Translations under genes and position numbers: made by a program
Assembly (NCBI RefSeq): GCF_026914185.1
Contig: NC_070560.1
Span: 7,927,501-7,991,500 of the forward strand
Direction of reading: 5' to 3'
Source of the DNA: Puccinia triticina
Lineage: Eukaryota > Basidiomycota > Pucciniomycetes > Pucciniales > Pucciniaceae
DNA length: 64,000 nt
In this document: in pieces, positions 1-9,746 of the stretch
Layout: the number at the start of each line of letters is the position of its first letter
Numbering within the stretch: position 1 is the stretch's first letter
Notes under the pieces: model-generated
The model's input: only the letters and a program-made list of their open reading frames with translations
What the model was told of the DNA's origin: nothing
Database searches by the model: none

Positions 1-480
1 CGAGCCTGCTCACCAAGAGCCTCTCCGCGGGCAGGTGCAAGTATACCTGCTCGCCGAGAGGCTCTTGGCGAGGTGGGATATGTATGCCTGCTCGCCGAGG
101 ATTTCTCTCGGCGAGCAGGTATAAATGCACCTGCTCGCCGAGGGGCTCTCGGTGAGCAGGCTCGGTGGGCAGGTGTATGTATACCTGCTCGCCGAGAGGC
201 TCTCGGCGAGGTGGGATCTGTATGCCTGCTCGCCGAGGATTTCTCTGCGCGAGCAGGTATACATGCACCTGCCCGCCGAGGGGCTCTCGGTGAGCAGGCT
301 CGGCGGGTAGGTGTTTGTATACCTGCTCGCCGAGAGTTATCCTTCTCGGCGAGCAGGCAAGGCTCTCGGCGAGCAGGTGCATGTATACCTGCTCTCCGAG
401 AGGCTCTCGGCGAGGTGGTATCTGTAACTGCCCGCCGAGGGGCTCTCGGCGAGCAGGTATACTTGCATCTGCCCGCCGAG
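1..480. repeat. Palindromic minisatellite built on CTCGCCGAG / CTCGGCGAG
   Basis: The words CTCGCCGAG and CTCGGCGAG with GAGCAGGT recur through the whole stretch. Each pair is self-complementary, so units can fold as hairpins. Longer units of about 105-120 bp, joined by GTATACCTGC-type spacers, are also visible. Reading frames here are open in several frames only because of the repeat, so no gene is called. Confidence 0.85.
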
Positions 481-496
481 GAGCTCCCGACGAGCC

Positions 497-690
497 ATGG
501 TGCACGCCCGTGAACGCCCATGTGGGGGCGTGCACGCCCTCGCACGCCCATACAGGGGTGTGCATGCCCTTTTTCCCTTTATCAAGGGTGTGCGGTCCCA
601 CACGCCCTTTTCAAAGGGCGTGGGCGAGGGCTTGCCTCCGGGGGACGGGTGTGTGTTTATCAACACCCGTTCTTGCTCAGGCAAAGGCTG
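497..690. repeat. CACGCCC / GGGCGTG low-complexity tract
   Basis: CACGCCC, GGGCGTG and GGGTGTG words alternate on both strands, giving local hairpins such as CACGCCC...GGGCGTG near 600-625. No coding signal is convincing. The following 691-1105 has short CAGCTG/GCTGAG-rich repeats and no gene that I can support. Confidence 0.6.
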
Positions 691-1105
691 AGCAGTGGCT
701 TGTCCTGTGCCAAGACTGAGGGGCAGCTGGGCCTAGGCCAAGGCTGAGCAGCAGCTTTGCCTGGGACAAAGCTGAGGAGCAGCTTGTGAAAATTGCAAGC
801 TAGAGGCTTCAGCTGTGCCAAAATGGGCACTGAGCTGTGTGCCAGCCAGCCCTGAACTAGCAGATGGAGTAGCTTTGGAGCTGAAACCAGAGCTGTGTTA
901 TGTCAGTTGTCATCAACTGACTACTTTTTTTTCCTGGTGCTGTTTTCTCCCCCCAATTTTTTATGCATTATGCATAAAAAGCATCAAATTTGCAGTAACC
1001 AAAAATGGTGGATGGAAATCCTATGCTTACAACATGTATGCTTACATGGCGGGGTCACTGTATGTCTCTGCGCTGCCTGTCTCACAAAGAACTTTAACAT
1101 TCCCC

Positions 1106-1124
1106 GGGGGGGGGGGGGGGGGGG
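1106..1124. repeat. Homopolymer run of 19 G
   Basis: There are 19 consecutive G directly after CCCC, inside an otherwise AT-balanced segment. Such a run is a replication-slippage and G-quadruplex candidate, and a likely place for read or assembly length error. Confidence 0.95.
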
Positions 1125-1320
1125 CTACCACGTGTGGTCGTCCTGTTTGTTTGCACGCAAACGGACAGGGTGAGCCTCTACAACCACGTGCGGTTGTCCT
1201 GTCCGTTTGCACGCAAACAGACAGGGCTAGACTGTACCACCATGTGCGGTCGTCCAAACGGACAGGGCAAGACTGTACCACCACGTGCGGTCAGGGCAAG
1301 ACGGTACAATGGACCTGTGA
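1125..1320. repeat. Imperfect tandem repeats carrying CACGTG and GCACGCAAACGGACAGG
   Basis: Four to five units each contain CCACGTGxGGT followed by a CTGTCCGTTTGCACGC / GCACGCAAACGGACAG inverted repeat. The same GCAAACGGACAGG palindrome recurs at 52740-52860, so this is one member of a dispersed family rather than a local oddity. Confidence 0.75.
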
Positions 1321-1323
1321 CAC

Positions 1324-1432
1324 TGTTTCAGACTTGTCACAGGTACCGCTGGTACCGGCGGTAAGTACCGCCGGCACCAGCTGGGCGGTGCTGGCCCGGT
1401 ATCCTGGTACTGCTAGCGGTACACGGGTGCCG
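1324..1432. repeat. GGTACC-rich inverted repeat cluster
   Basis: Overlapping palindromes (GGTACCGCTGGTACC, GTACCGCCGGCACC) form a short foldback-prone block. Similar GGTACC-rich blocks sit at 17690-17990, 33880-34340, 52200-52340 and 52870-53000, where they behave as ends or sub-ends of transposable elements. 1433-1785 shows no gene. Confidence 0.55.
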
Positions 1433-1785
1433 ATGATCATCCTTACTCTGCACTTACCTCATGAATTTGCCTGTCTGACAAATGAACTCGTCAAATAAAC
1501 AGCAGATAATTCATATTATAACTCTCTGTACTTGTCTCAGTCTCACAAATGAAGGTGTGAGATCAACACAAGATAATTCATAATAAGCTGGGAGGGCAGG
1601 AAAACAAGGAGGAAAACATGTGGCTAATCATCAAACAACCTTGGTGTCAAGGGCAACGTCAAATCATCACAAGATTATTCATAAAAGCTTGGTTGGGCGG
1701 AAATCAACGAGGAAAAAAATGTGTATAATCATAAAACAGCTTTTGACGCGACGGCGACCGCACCCGGATACCATTAAGACTGCGC

Positions 1786-2061
1786 TCAGGGTGGCGCCAG
1801 GATAACCATGTTGGTTTGCTTGGATTTTCCTTTATGATGTTGCTCCAGGAGTGCAACCCCCTTGCATAGAGCCCTTGCGATCCCAATAGGAAATCCGTGC
1901 TTGAGAAGCTCGGCCTCACTTGATGATCGGAAGAATCCCCAATGTCGTATACCCAAAGTCATCAAGCAGCCCCCTGTGTACGTGTCGTTGGGATCGATTT
2001 TGGCCAGATCAAGGTATGTTTCCAAGTCGTACCTCTCTAAGGATGGCGAGGACGGCGGCAT
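1786..2061 (-). pseudogene. SAM-like domain protein fragment
   Basis: This minus-strand segment reads as a compact helical domain: a tyrosine-leucine pair at the start (YLDLAKI), a central IRHWGFFRSSSEAELLKHGF and a closing GIARALCKGVALLE. The pattern resembles the sterile-alpha-motif-like small proteins common in rust genomes, where short helices carry W/F and G anchor residues. The protein is short (about 91 residues) and begins after a Pro/Ser-rich stretch that continues upstream in a broken frame towards 2378. I therefore treat it as a fragment. SAM folds mediate protein-protein contacts, but no partner can be inferred here, and the resemblance is from memory of the fold. Confidence 0.4.
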
Positions 2062-2388
2062 TTGATGGTGCGTGATGGCCGGGGCATCAGGACCAGGATG
2101 AGCAGAGGAAGACCCCAGTAATTCGAAGTTGAGTTTACATGTAGGCCGGGTGGCTGATGAACCAATGACCTCAATCTCATTGACTGATCCAGCACAAGCG
2201 CCACCCAGGGCCGTACTTTTCTTGCCTTGAGGGGTTTCAAATGACCAGGGTAATCCGCGCTTACGATCATCCTGCTCCCAGATGAAATGACTGCCTGGCA
2301 GGAATTGGACTGTGACCCCGTGGTAGTTTTGCGCAACTGCTTCCGCCCACTCAATGAGATGTTTGTTTTAACTTGCATTGATTGTTGG

Positions 2389-3642
2389 TGTGGTGGTTGT
2401 TTGGCGCGGGGGACGGAAAGGTTCCACTACATCAAAAATCAAAAAAAATCTTTATTTCTCTTTTTCTTACATACTATTCATCAGGAATCACAGACTATGG
2501 CGCAAGGATAGGACTCTACAGGACTAGATGCTACACTTTCAGATTACATATACATCACAGCAACGGTGGGTAGTTACTTTACTTTACAATATCTGCGGGA
2601 TTTTTGTAAAGTAACTACCCGCCGTTACTTTTTGCGCCGTTATTGTTAGCAGTAACGCGCGAACAGCGGCATCACGCGTAACGTAGCGGGCCTCTTTTTT
2701 TGAGGCCGTTACCAGTAAAGTAACGCGTTATTGAGCAATAAAAGGCCAAATTGGCCCTATTTTGGCCTTTTATTGCTTGTTATCTTGCCCAATATCTGTC
2801 GCTACGCGCTCAGATATAGTAACAGCCGTCGCAAAAAAAAAACTCTTGGTGTGATATCGATATCGCACTGCCGTTACTGGTAACAATAACGATAACGGCC
2901 AAAAAATGTTACATTATTGTTACGTTACGCGTTACTGTAGCAATAACTACCCACCATTGATCACAGGCTACATATATATCCAACCTCCTATTACAACCTC
3001 AAGTTTACATACACGACCCAGCTTCTGGACAGCTACACATACTCATTTACACTGCATAGTATGTACATACATTCCAAATTAGTGGATTTTCACAATTGAA
3101 AGCTGCAGGTGACATCATAGAAGTACCACACTAAATCCCTCATGTTCTGACCAATCATAGTCACTCATTCAGATGTTTGTACCTTCTACATGTCATGTAC
3201 ATTTCCAACTAACCACATTCACTCATTCAGTTTCCCTGAAGCTAAAATCACTCATACAGGGCTTCCTTGTAGCTAAATTCCCTCACATATGTCTACATAA
3301 GGAGCTCTTTTCCCCCCTCAGTTCAGTACCCACCTATCACAGACCCCACAACATTACATACCATCCAAACCCTTTACACATCATAACAACCCTCACCAAC
3401 TCAATAACAACTGAACTCACTCTCATATTCTCATATCTCTCACATCGGTTCATTACTCACCAACTACAGTCACCCCAACATTTACATTTACAATCTTACA
3501 TATACTTAACAACCTACATACATAACAACCTACATACATAACAACCTACATACATAACAACCCTTACATTAACAATAAAATTTTTTTATTCAGTGTCATC
3601 AACAAGCTCATCTTGAACCAACCAACCCTATCACTTCATTAA

Positions 3643-3674
<32 letters not shown>

Positions 3675-3764
3675 ATCTGATAGTATAGAAGGGCAGAGTT
3701 TGCACCTCCATCATCCCCTTCTCCATTCAGCAAAAGGGTTTCACAACCGCTTTTGAGTCTTACA
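2389..3764 (+). mobile_element. LTR family A, copy 1
   Basis: The 3' third (3633-3764, ending GAGTCTTACA) is nearly identical to the ends of copies 2 (ends 13642) and 3 (ends 46282). The middle shares the GCTAAAATC(A/C)CTCA...GGAGCTCT block with them. The left end, starting TGTGGTGG at 2389, is inferred from the TGT...ACA form and similarity to TGTGGTAGACGG of the other copies; it is diverged. No target duplication is visible (TTGG versus CCAA), so this could be the 5' LTR of a decayed element or a rearranged solo LTR. It contains the inserted small element at 2561-2959. Confidence 0.55.
2561..2959. mobile_element. 399-bp non-autonomous element with 7-bp target duplication (family M7, copy 1)
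   Basis: The terminal inverted repeats are CAACGGTGGG / CCCACCATTG, extended imperfectly inward (GTGGGTAGTTA). Perfect 7-bp direct repeats ATCACAG flank it at 2554-2560 and 2960-2966. Next to the left end is a second internal hairpin (GGGTAGTTACTTTAC ... GTAAAGTAACTACCC). The interior is built of GTTAC/GTAAC words and has no reading frame. Related copies are at 48904 and 51289-51682. Seven-base duplications are unusual for the common superfamilies (hAT 8, Mutator 9, PIF 3, Tc1 2). Confidence 0.85.
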
Positions 3765-4724
3765 CCAATTAGTCTCAAGGGTGACGAGGAGGAGAGGCGG
3801 CGTCCAACGACACAACCAAGGTAGCGGCGCTACTCATGAACCGGTATTGGCCGGCAAGGAAGGCGGGGATGTGGACTCCAGCGTATGGATTGAGGAAGAG
3901 CAGGCGACTTGGGCTTGCAGGATCTTGGCATGCGGAGTGGACTGGGATGGGCTGGGCGGTGTGAGAACTGCTTTGGGACGGGTGGCAGTTCTGTGAGGGG
4001 GAGATAACAAATATGATATTTGCAGTTAAGCAATATTTATGTTACGGGTGGTTTGAAGGACCTGCCCCTCTATTGTACTACACAAGGATTCTGACAACAA
4101 AATTTATTTATTGTTGTGGCAAAACCTTGATAGAGATCACTATGTGTGGTAGTCTCTATCAGACTTAGATCAAACAATGCAGATGATGTGCAATGACACA
4201 AGCTATTTAAGAACCTGATTATGATCACAGGTGTTGGGTGAGTGGATGTTTGAGATCACACTGTTAAATGAATGAGTGACTGGTTGGTTGGTGGCTGCTC
4301 TTCACATGCTGAATTAAAATGAGGGGGGAGGAAGGGCTCCTTATATAGTCTATCTACAAGGCGGCCGACTTGTGGTTCTAGCCCTAAGTCTAATTGAATA
4401 TGCATACAAATATGGCCAACTTGTGGTTCTAGCCCTAACTCTAATTGAATATGCACAAAAAATATGACCCAGTTTTGGTTGGCTCTAATAACATATTATG
4501 TACTACCAATGTACTACTATACTATGTACTTATGTTGGATGAAAACCATTTAACCAAAATAACTTTTGACTGAGTGGAGCTACCCTAGTGGTTAAAGTGA
4601 GTGACTAGGGGTTAAATGACCTTCAGAATCTAATTATGCAACAATAAATCTAAGAATATATCTCCTTCTCATGTATTCAACCATCACTTTGTGTAATTTG
4701 ATACTTGAAACAGATTTGGCACAC
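3765..4724. other. No supported gene; contains a 51-bp tandem duplication
   Basis: A 71-codon frame at 3781-3996 has no recognisable features. Two 51-bp units beginning GGCC(G/A)ACTTGTGGTTC lie side by side at 4363-4464. The remainder is AT-rich. If family A copy 1 were a 5' LTR, its internal region would begin here, but I see no gag or pol motif. Confidence 0.5.
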
Positions 4725-4925
4725 CACAGCGGCAAAGACTAGCACATCGAATTGAATTGATTCGAGTATTTGTATTTGTATTCAATTTGAGTTGAATAAT
4801 GCCTGGGCAAATTTAAGCTCAAATATTTGAATAAATTCAAATAATGGCTCAAAGGGGCGCGTAGAGGGCCAATGCAAGCTTTTCTGGGGCCCAAAGGCCC
4901 AAGATGAGTTTGAAAAGGCCCAAAA

Positions 4926-5205
4926 GTGGGTCAGCTATGCTAACCATAGCTTTTGGTGTAGTGTAGCGCAGCGCAAATGCGCTCTTTTTTAGCGTAGTGT
5001 TATCACAATTGTGCGCATCTGCGCTGCACTATGCGCACATCTGCGCTGAAGCTACGCGCACAGAGTGCAAAGCTATTTTAGCTTTTAGCATAACGTTAGC
5101 ACAGATACATTTTAGATTTTAGTGTAGCGTTAGCACAGATATGCGCAATTGCGCTAATGCTAAGCACGCAGGGCGCAAAAGAGCGCGCGCTACGCTGTGT
5201 CTGCC
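4926..5205. repeat. GCGCA/TAGCG palindrome-rich insertion within the hAT-type element
   Basis: This block is absent from copies 2 and 3 of the surrounding element. It consists of overlapping AGCGCA, TGCGCT and TAGCG words forming many small hairpins. Its style resembles the 623-bp element at 14311-14933. The exact ends are not resolved. Confidence 0.45.
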
Positions 5206-5358
5206 ACTATCAAAAGTGAGTCCACCACTATAAAAAGTGCGTCCACCACTATCAAAAGTGTGTCTGTCACTATCAAAAGTGTGTCCGCTGTGGTAGACGG
5301 AAAAGTGAAAAATCAAAAGTTTTTTCTCATACATATATTTACTCACCCTAGGCCTCAG

Positions 5359-5896
5359 CTAGCTTAACTAAGCCTCTTGAACGGAGGGTCCGGGGGACCC
5401 CGCCCGGAGGGCTCTCCGCAGGAGAGGTCTATGAGTTATGTCTTGATTTAAGCAGGAGCAGAAAGGATCTGCTACACTAAAAATCCCAACCAATATAGAA
5501 AAACTGAATACACAGAGCTGTAGGTTCTGTTCTTGCAATCAATTTGAGCCACTTATCTATCTTGTAGCCAGAAAAACAACTCCTGGAGTCCCAAACAAGT
5601 GGAGCCTCATTTGGAAGACTTGTGCATTTTTGATCTTTTGAAAAGGTCAACAGATTGAGATAGAAAAAATCTGAGTAGACCAAAATGTAGAGAAAGAAAA
5701 GTAGCATAGGGTACAGATAGGGCATATTGGTGGAGAGGCTGGGGGAGGAGCTATAAAAATTTTAAAAACCTCTCAGCCAAATGAACTTTCTGCTCCCGCG
5801 TAAAATTTGGGATAATGCACAAGTCCCTCCCTGCGGGAGGGGCGGCTTTGCCGCCAGCCACAGCGCTCCCACCAGGGGGGACTTGTGTTAAGTTAG
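5359..5896. mobile_element. 538-bp element with asymmetric CTTAAC termini and 9-bp duplication (family K)
   Basis: The left end is CTAGCTTAACTAAGCCTC; the right end reads CTAACTTAACACAAGTCC on the opposite strand. The outer 9-11 bases are inverted repeats, and the next bases differ consistently. Perfect 9-bp duplications AGGCCTCAG lie at 5350-5358 and 5897-5905. Copy 3 of the LTR (45354-46282) has one AGGCCTCA here and lacks the insertion, which confirms the site. A 9-bp duplication points to a Mutator-like mechanism. The interior is non-coding. Confidence 0.85.
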
Positions 5897-6796
5897 AGGC
5901 CTCAGGATACCATCAAATGGACCTCAGAAATGGATTCTACGGCCAATTTTACCCCTAGTCACCACTGGAAGCGTCACTGGAACCCCGCTGGATCGGAAGT
6001 TACACCCTCTTGGACCCTCATGGACACGGCCAGCCCCAGTCATCAACCTGTCACACCCCTCAAGTCACCTTTCCCAAGTATATGCATACTCAGCCCCAGC
6101 CAAACACATACTCTTTTCTATCCCTCTTATCTCCACTGCTTATGTAGGGGACTAACCCCATTTCTTCTGTATTTGACATGTCCCCGCCTCATTTATGCAC
6201 CCCTTGCAGCTGCATGCAGTCTTCTGACCCCGTTTATGCACTCCTTGCATAGTATGACCTCATCTTTCATTTCTCACCCCACTTTTTGTCTGTATTTAGT
6301 ATCTTCTGACACCACTTGTATGCAGCCCACCAGCTAAAATCCCTCATCCAGGGTCCCCCTTGTAGCTAAAATCCCTCACATTTGTCTATACAAGGGGCTC
6401 TCTCCCCCAGTTGTTTTTTCCTCAGTTCAATACCCACCAGTTATACAGATATCACCCATTAGCCAATATCATCACCCTTACACTTTTTCATAACATACCA
6501 TATCAACCCTCTCATCTGCAATAACCACTGAGCTCACTCTCATAAAAAACTCAACTTCAACCACCAAAAACCGACCACCTTTCAAACTCACCCAAACATC
6601 AAAATCTCAAAAAGTGTAAAAGTATTGCCTAAAGTATCTTCTTCCTTTCCCTGTTTACCTGTTCTTTGCTTCCTCCTTAACCCCACCCCCCTTCCCATTC
6701 CCCCCTTCTTCCTCCGAAACCTTAAAGATTGAGTTTTCAGAACCCCCCAAAAAGAGTACTAGGTTTCTACCGTACTCGGCTCGTGTAGCCAATAAC

Positions 6797-8062
6797 ATGG
6801 CCCCCAAGAACCTTAAAGGTTTGCGGGTTGACCAGGATGGCTGGTCGAAAACCATAGAAATGGAGGATATTGAAGCCTCCGGTTCGTCTATGGGCCAGTC
6901 GGTTTCTTCTGACCGTTCTCAAACTCCGACCCAGTCGGACTTCTCTCACAACCCTCCCATTACCCAGTCCTGCCACAACCCCCAAAACCCTGATAATGGG
7001 TTTCTCAGTGCGATAGCTGAGATCTTTGCCCATCCTAACTCAGATGGGAGTATTTTCATAAACGCGGAGACGGTCAAAACCTTATCCCCTCTCTTAGCGA
7101 TTGAGAAGATCACTAGTATTCAAACTCTCTCCGCTGTGGAGAAGATCACCAAGCGTTTAGACTCCATGGAGAAGTCGATCAACGCTGTGGTTCGCCCGGA
7201 ACCTAAAAATAACTCGTCTTGGGCTTCAGCCACTAAAAAGAACACTCCGGTGATTCCTCACTCGGTTACTGTTCGTCCTCCCCCCTCGAACAGGGTGTTG
7301 AATGAATTTAAACCTGCATTTTTTGTCATTCGAAAGACCATCCCGGACTCTCGTCTGTTCTTCCAAAAGTCTCCCCCGGAGATAACCAAGAAAGTGAATG
7401 AAGTGCTTAAGGATATCGAAGCCACTACAGCTGATGGGTCGTCCATCAATGTCAAGGGTGTTGCCCGGTTGCCTTCGGGTGATTTTAAGTTTTTCACCCA
7501 GACCCGGTTTGCAGCTAATTGTCTGCTTGAGCACAAGCATGAGTGGACTCATTTGTGTGACTCTACTCTTGTTACCCCTGCCTTGACTTTCCCAGTTATC
7601 CTTCACTCGGTTCCTATTTCATTTACTCCGTCCAACAAGTCTACCCTCGCTGAGTTATGTAAAGAAAATAACATTCATCCTGACCACATCCAAAGTTCTC
7701 GATGGCTCGGTAACCCACAAGCTAACAAAAAATCTCACGGGTCTCTAATTGTCAATTTTTTTGACAAAGATCTTGCTCGCAAGATCGAGAAAGGTAGTCT
7801 TTTTTATAATTATTTACCTCTAACCGGTGCTCATTATAAGAAGTATCCCCTCCAATGTTTTCAGTGTCTAGAAATAGGCCATACGGCTCAAATTTGTAAA
7901 AACACTCCTTTATGTAAGCACTGTGGTGATCCTCACAATTCTAAAGACTGTCAGTCCGATATTGGTAGCGAGAAGTGTGTAAAATGTATTCAGTACGAAA
8001 AAAAATTAATTCTTCATCTGAGTTCGATGATGATAACATTCGGTTTTATCATTCCCCCCTGA
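6797..8062 (+). CDS. LINE ORF1, gag-like RNA-binding protein with zinc knuckles
   Basis: This 421-residue protein starts at the first ATG after a roughly 250-base 5' leader. Its N-terminal half is Ser/Pro/Thr-rich. Near residues 355-400 it carries cysteine-histidine knuckles: CFQCLEIGHTAQIC (C-x2-C-x4-H-x4-C), CKHCGDPHNSKDC (a knuckle with shortened spacing), and then an unpaired CVKC. Proteins of this kind coat the element RNA and help target-primed reverse transcription. The stop at 8060-8062 lies about 50 bases before the first ATG of ORF2. The frame is intact, so this gene alone could still be translated. The family call rests on the knuckles plus position directly upstream of an endonuclease-RT ORF. 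Confidence 0.85.
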   Translation: MAPKNLKGLRVDQDGWSKTIEMEDIEASGSSMGQSVSSDRSQTPTQSDFSHNPPITQSCHNPQNPDNGFLSAIAEIFAHPNSDGSIFINAETVKTLSPLLAIEKITSIQTLSAVEKITKRLDSMEKSINAVVRPEPKNNSSWASATKKNTPVIPHSVTVRPPPSNRVLNEFKPAFFVIRKTIPDSRLFFQKSPPEITKKVNEVLKDIEATTADGSSINVKGVARLPSGDFKFFTQTRFAANCLLEHKHEWTHLCDSTLVTPALTFPVILHSVPISFTPSNKSTLAELCKENNIHPDHIQSSRWLGNPQANKKSHGSLIVNFFDKDLARKIEKGSLFYNYLPLTGAHYKKYPLQCFQCLEIGHTAQICKNTPLCKHCGDPHNSKDCQSDIGSEKCVKCIQYEKKLILHLSSMMITFGFIIPP

Positions 8063-8114
8063 GCCTTAAGTGTCCGTTAAAAACGAAGAATTTTCGTCAA
8101 AAATTTGTTAATCA

Positions 8115-9061
8115 ATGATAGGACAAAATCATTTGTATCCAAACCTTCAATCCCTTCCTAATACAGCCTCAGTCCCGCCGGATTCTTCGGCATCCGACTC
8201 GACTTCGCCAAATCTCAAAATTCTACAATTAAACTGTCACAATTCTTTCGATGTCACTTCGAATGTGCTCAACTCGGATTCAAATTTCTCGATTCTGGTT
8301 CTTCAAGAGCCATGGATTAATCCGCACACATTCAAACTTCCACACTATGAAAATTGGTCTTGTATTCTCGATTCTAATCACTCACCAACTGATTACATCA
8401 ATAAGCATTGAGTCTGTTTCTTTTTTAAAAAATCGTTCTCTTCCGCCAAGATTCTTCAACTCAAAGACGGGTCTCGCATCCTTTTGGCTGTTGATCTAAC
8501 AATTAATCTGGAAAAAATCAACAAGATCAGACTCATTAATCTGTATAATCCTCCCCGATCATTTGAAGGTATTAATCAGCTTGCCGAATGGTTGAACCAA
8601 CACAACGACCGAATTATTCCCTCTTTTATTTTCATGGATTCCAATCTCCATCACCAATCATGGAACCCCTCAAAGTACAAACACACTCATCGTCAATCCA
8701 AAGAAATCATCAGAACATGTGGTCGAAACGGCTTTAAAATTGTCTCAGAAAAGGGAAAGCCAACCTTCATTAACAGAAGGACTAGTCCTACTGTTATCGA
8801 TCTTACCTGGGGTAATTTCAGTGCTATTAAGTTTATTGACTCGTGTTATACTTCTTCTGTAAATTTTGGATCAGATCATCAGTCCATTGTTCTTCAACTC
8901 AATTTTAACCCGCATCCTGTTCCAATTACTCGGTTGTCAGTGGATCTCAAGTTATTTGATGTTCAAAAATTCTGTGATAATTTGTCGGAGACTGTAGAAG
9001 AGCTCGAAGATTTCCCTTTACTGAATATAGATGATATTGATGAATTTGTTGTTGAAACTCG
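8115..9061 (+). pseudogene. LINE ORF2 N-terminal part: APE-type endonuclease (frameshifted)
   Basis: Segments 8115-8411 and about 8420-9061 together give an exonuclease-endonuclease-phosphatase fold. Visible pieces are ILQLNC near the start, LVLQEPW (catalytic Glu region), FIFMDSNLHHQSW (Asp/Asn metal site), TVIDLTW and GSDHQSIV (the SDH catalytic pair). This domain nicks target DNA to prime reverse transcription. The frame breaks once near 8405-8412, just after YINKH: one base is out of phase and the continuing frame picks up at SAKILQLKDG. All catalytic motifs remain, so the damage is recent or is a sequence error. The frame is lost again where the pyrimidine-rich segment begins near 9062. 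Confidence 0.85.
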
Positions 9062-9746
9062 TGCGCGCTCTGCGGCGCATCTCATTACGGGCGCACTGTC
9101 CCTCGATATCACTCTTTGAAACCTAAACCTTCCACACTCCCTCATCCGCTCAATCCCACGCTTTCCATCGATAATCATCGATCTCGAACCTAAAATCTCT
9201 TTCCCCAACTTCTCGACTTCGCATCATTCTGCTCACCGCTCCTAACCAATACGACTCTGATCTAGTCTCTTCGATATCAACATCGATTCAACCCTCGCTC
9301 GTGCACCGCGAAGCCTTAACTTGGACAGCCGTACTGGCTTCCAACTTGGTGAGAAATGCACCCTTGCATTTCAGATCTCTCATCGACCTGGCGCCTCCGA
9401 TCCTCAATGCTAATATCCCTTTCTTTCCCAGATTCCTTCCTGGATCTAGTCCTTATTCTTTCCCTTTCTCTTTGTTAAGATTTTCACCTATTCTTTTAGG
9501 GTTTGTTCCTTTTCCTTCTCTCCCAATCTCCACCTTGTTTTCGTTAACTAACCACTCAAAATCTAAATCCAGTCTATCCACACTCCTATCGCCTTCTATC
9601 TGTTGTTGTCCTTGTCTTTCATATTCTTAGCTGTTTCAGGGTTGGTTTCTTTCTATTTTTTCTCATTATCACTTTCATGACTTGTTCTTACTCTTCTTTT
9701 TGTCAGTTCTGGTTTTTGGTTTATCAGAAATAAAGTCTAGGTCCTT
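9062..9746 (+). other. Pyrimidine-rich segment interrupting LINE ORF2
   Basis: Between DEFVVET (ending about 9058) and FVKTLTVSFQNS (from about 9747) lie about 685 bases full of stops and rich in C/T. They do not fit either side of the protein. The two edges resemble each other (TTTGTTGTTGAAAC versus TTTATTTGTGAAAAC), as a diverged target duplication would, and removing the segment restores a plausible protein. It contains a frame of 109 codons that I consider chance. Its origin is unknown. Confidence 0.5.

Noticed and set aside
73..719. Several long open frames on both strands in the first 0.7 kb
   Set aside because: They exist because the repeat unit lacks stops. Translations are repetitive and all frames are equally open.
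815..1498. 227-codon plus-strand frame
   Set aside because: It crosses the poly-G run and the CACGTG repeats, has no motif and has unnatural composition.
2385..3768. 4-bp duplication for LTR family A copy 1
   Set aside because: TTGG and CCAA are complementary rather than direct repeats, and the left boundary itself is uncertain.
9301..9630. 109-codon frame as a gene inside the LINE
   Set aside because: Low-complexity Pro/Leu/Phe/Ser content from a C/T-rich strand, with no conserved motif.
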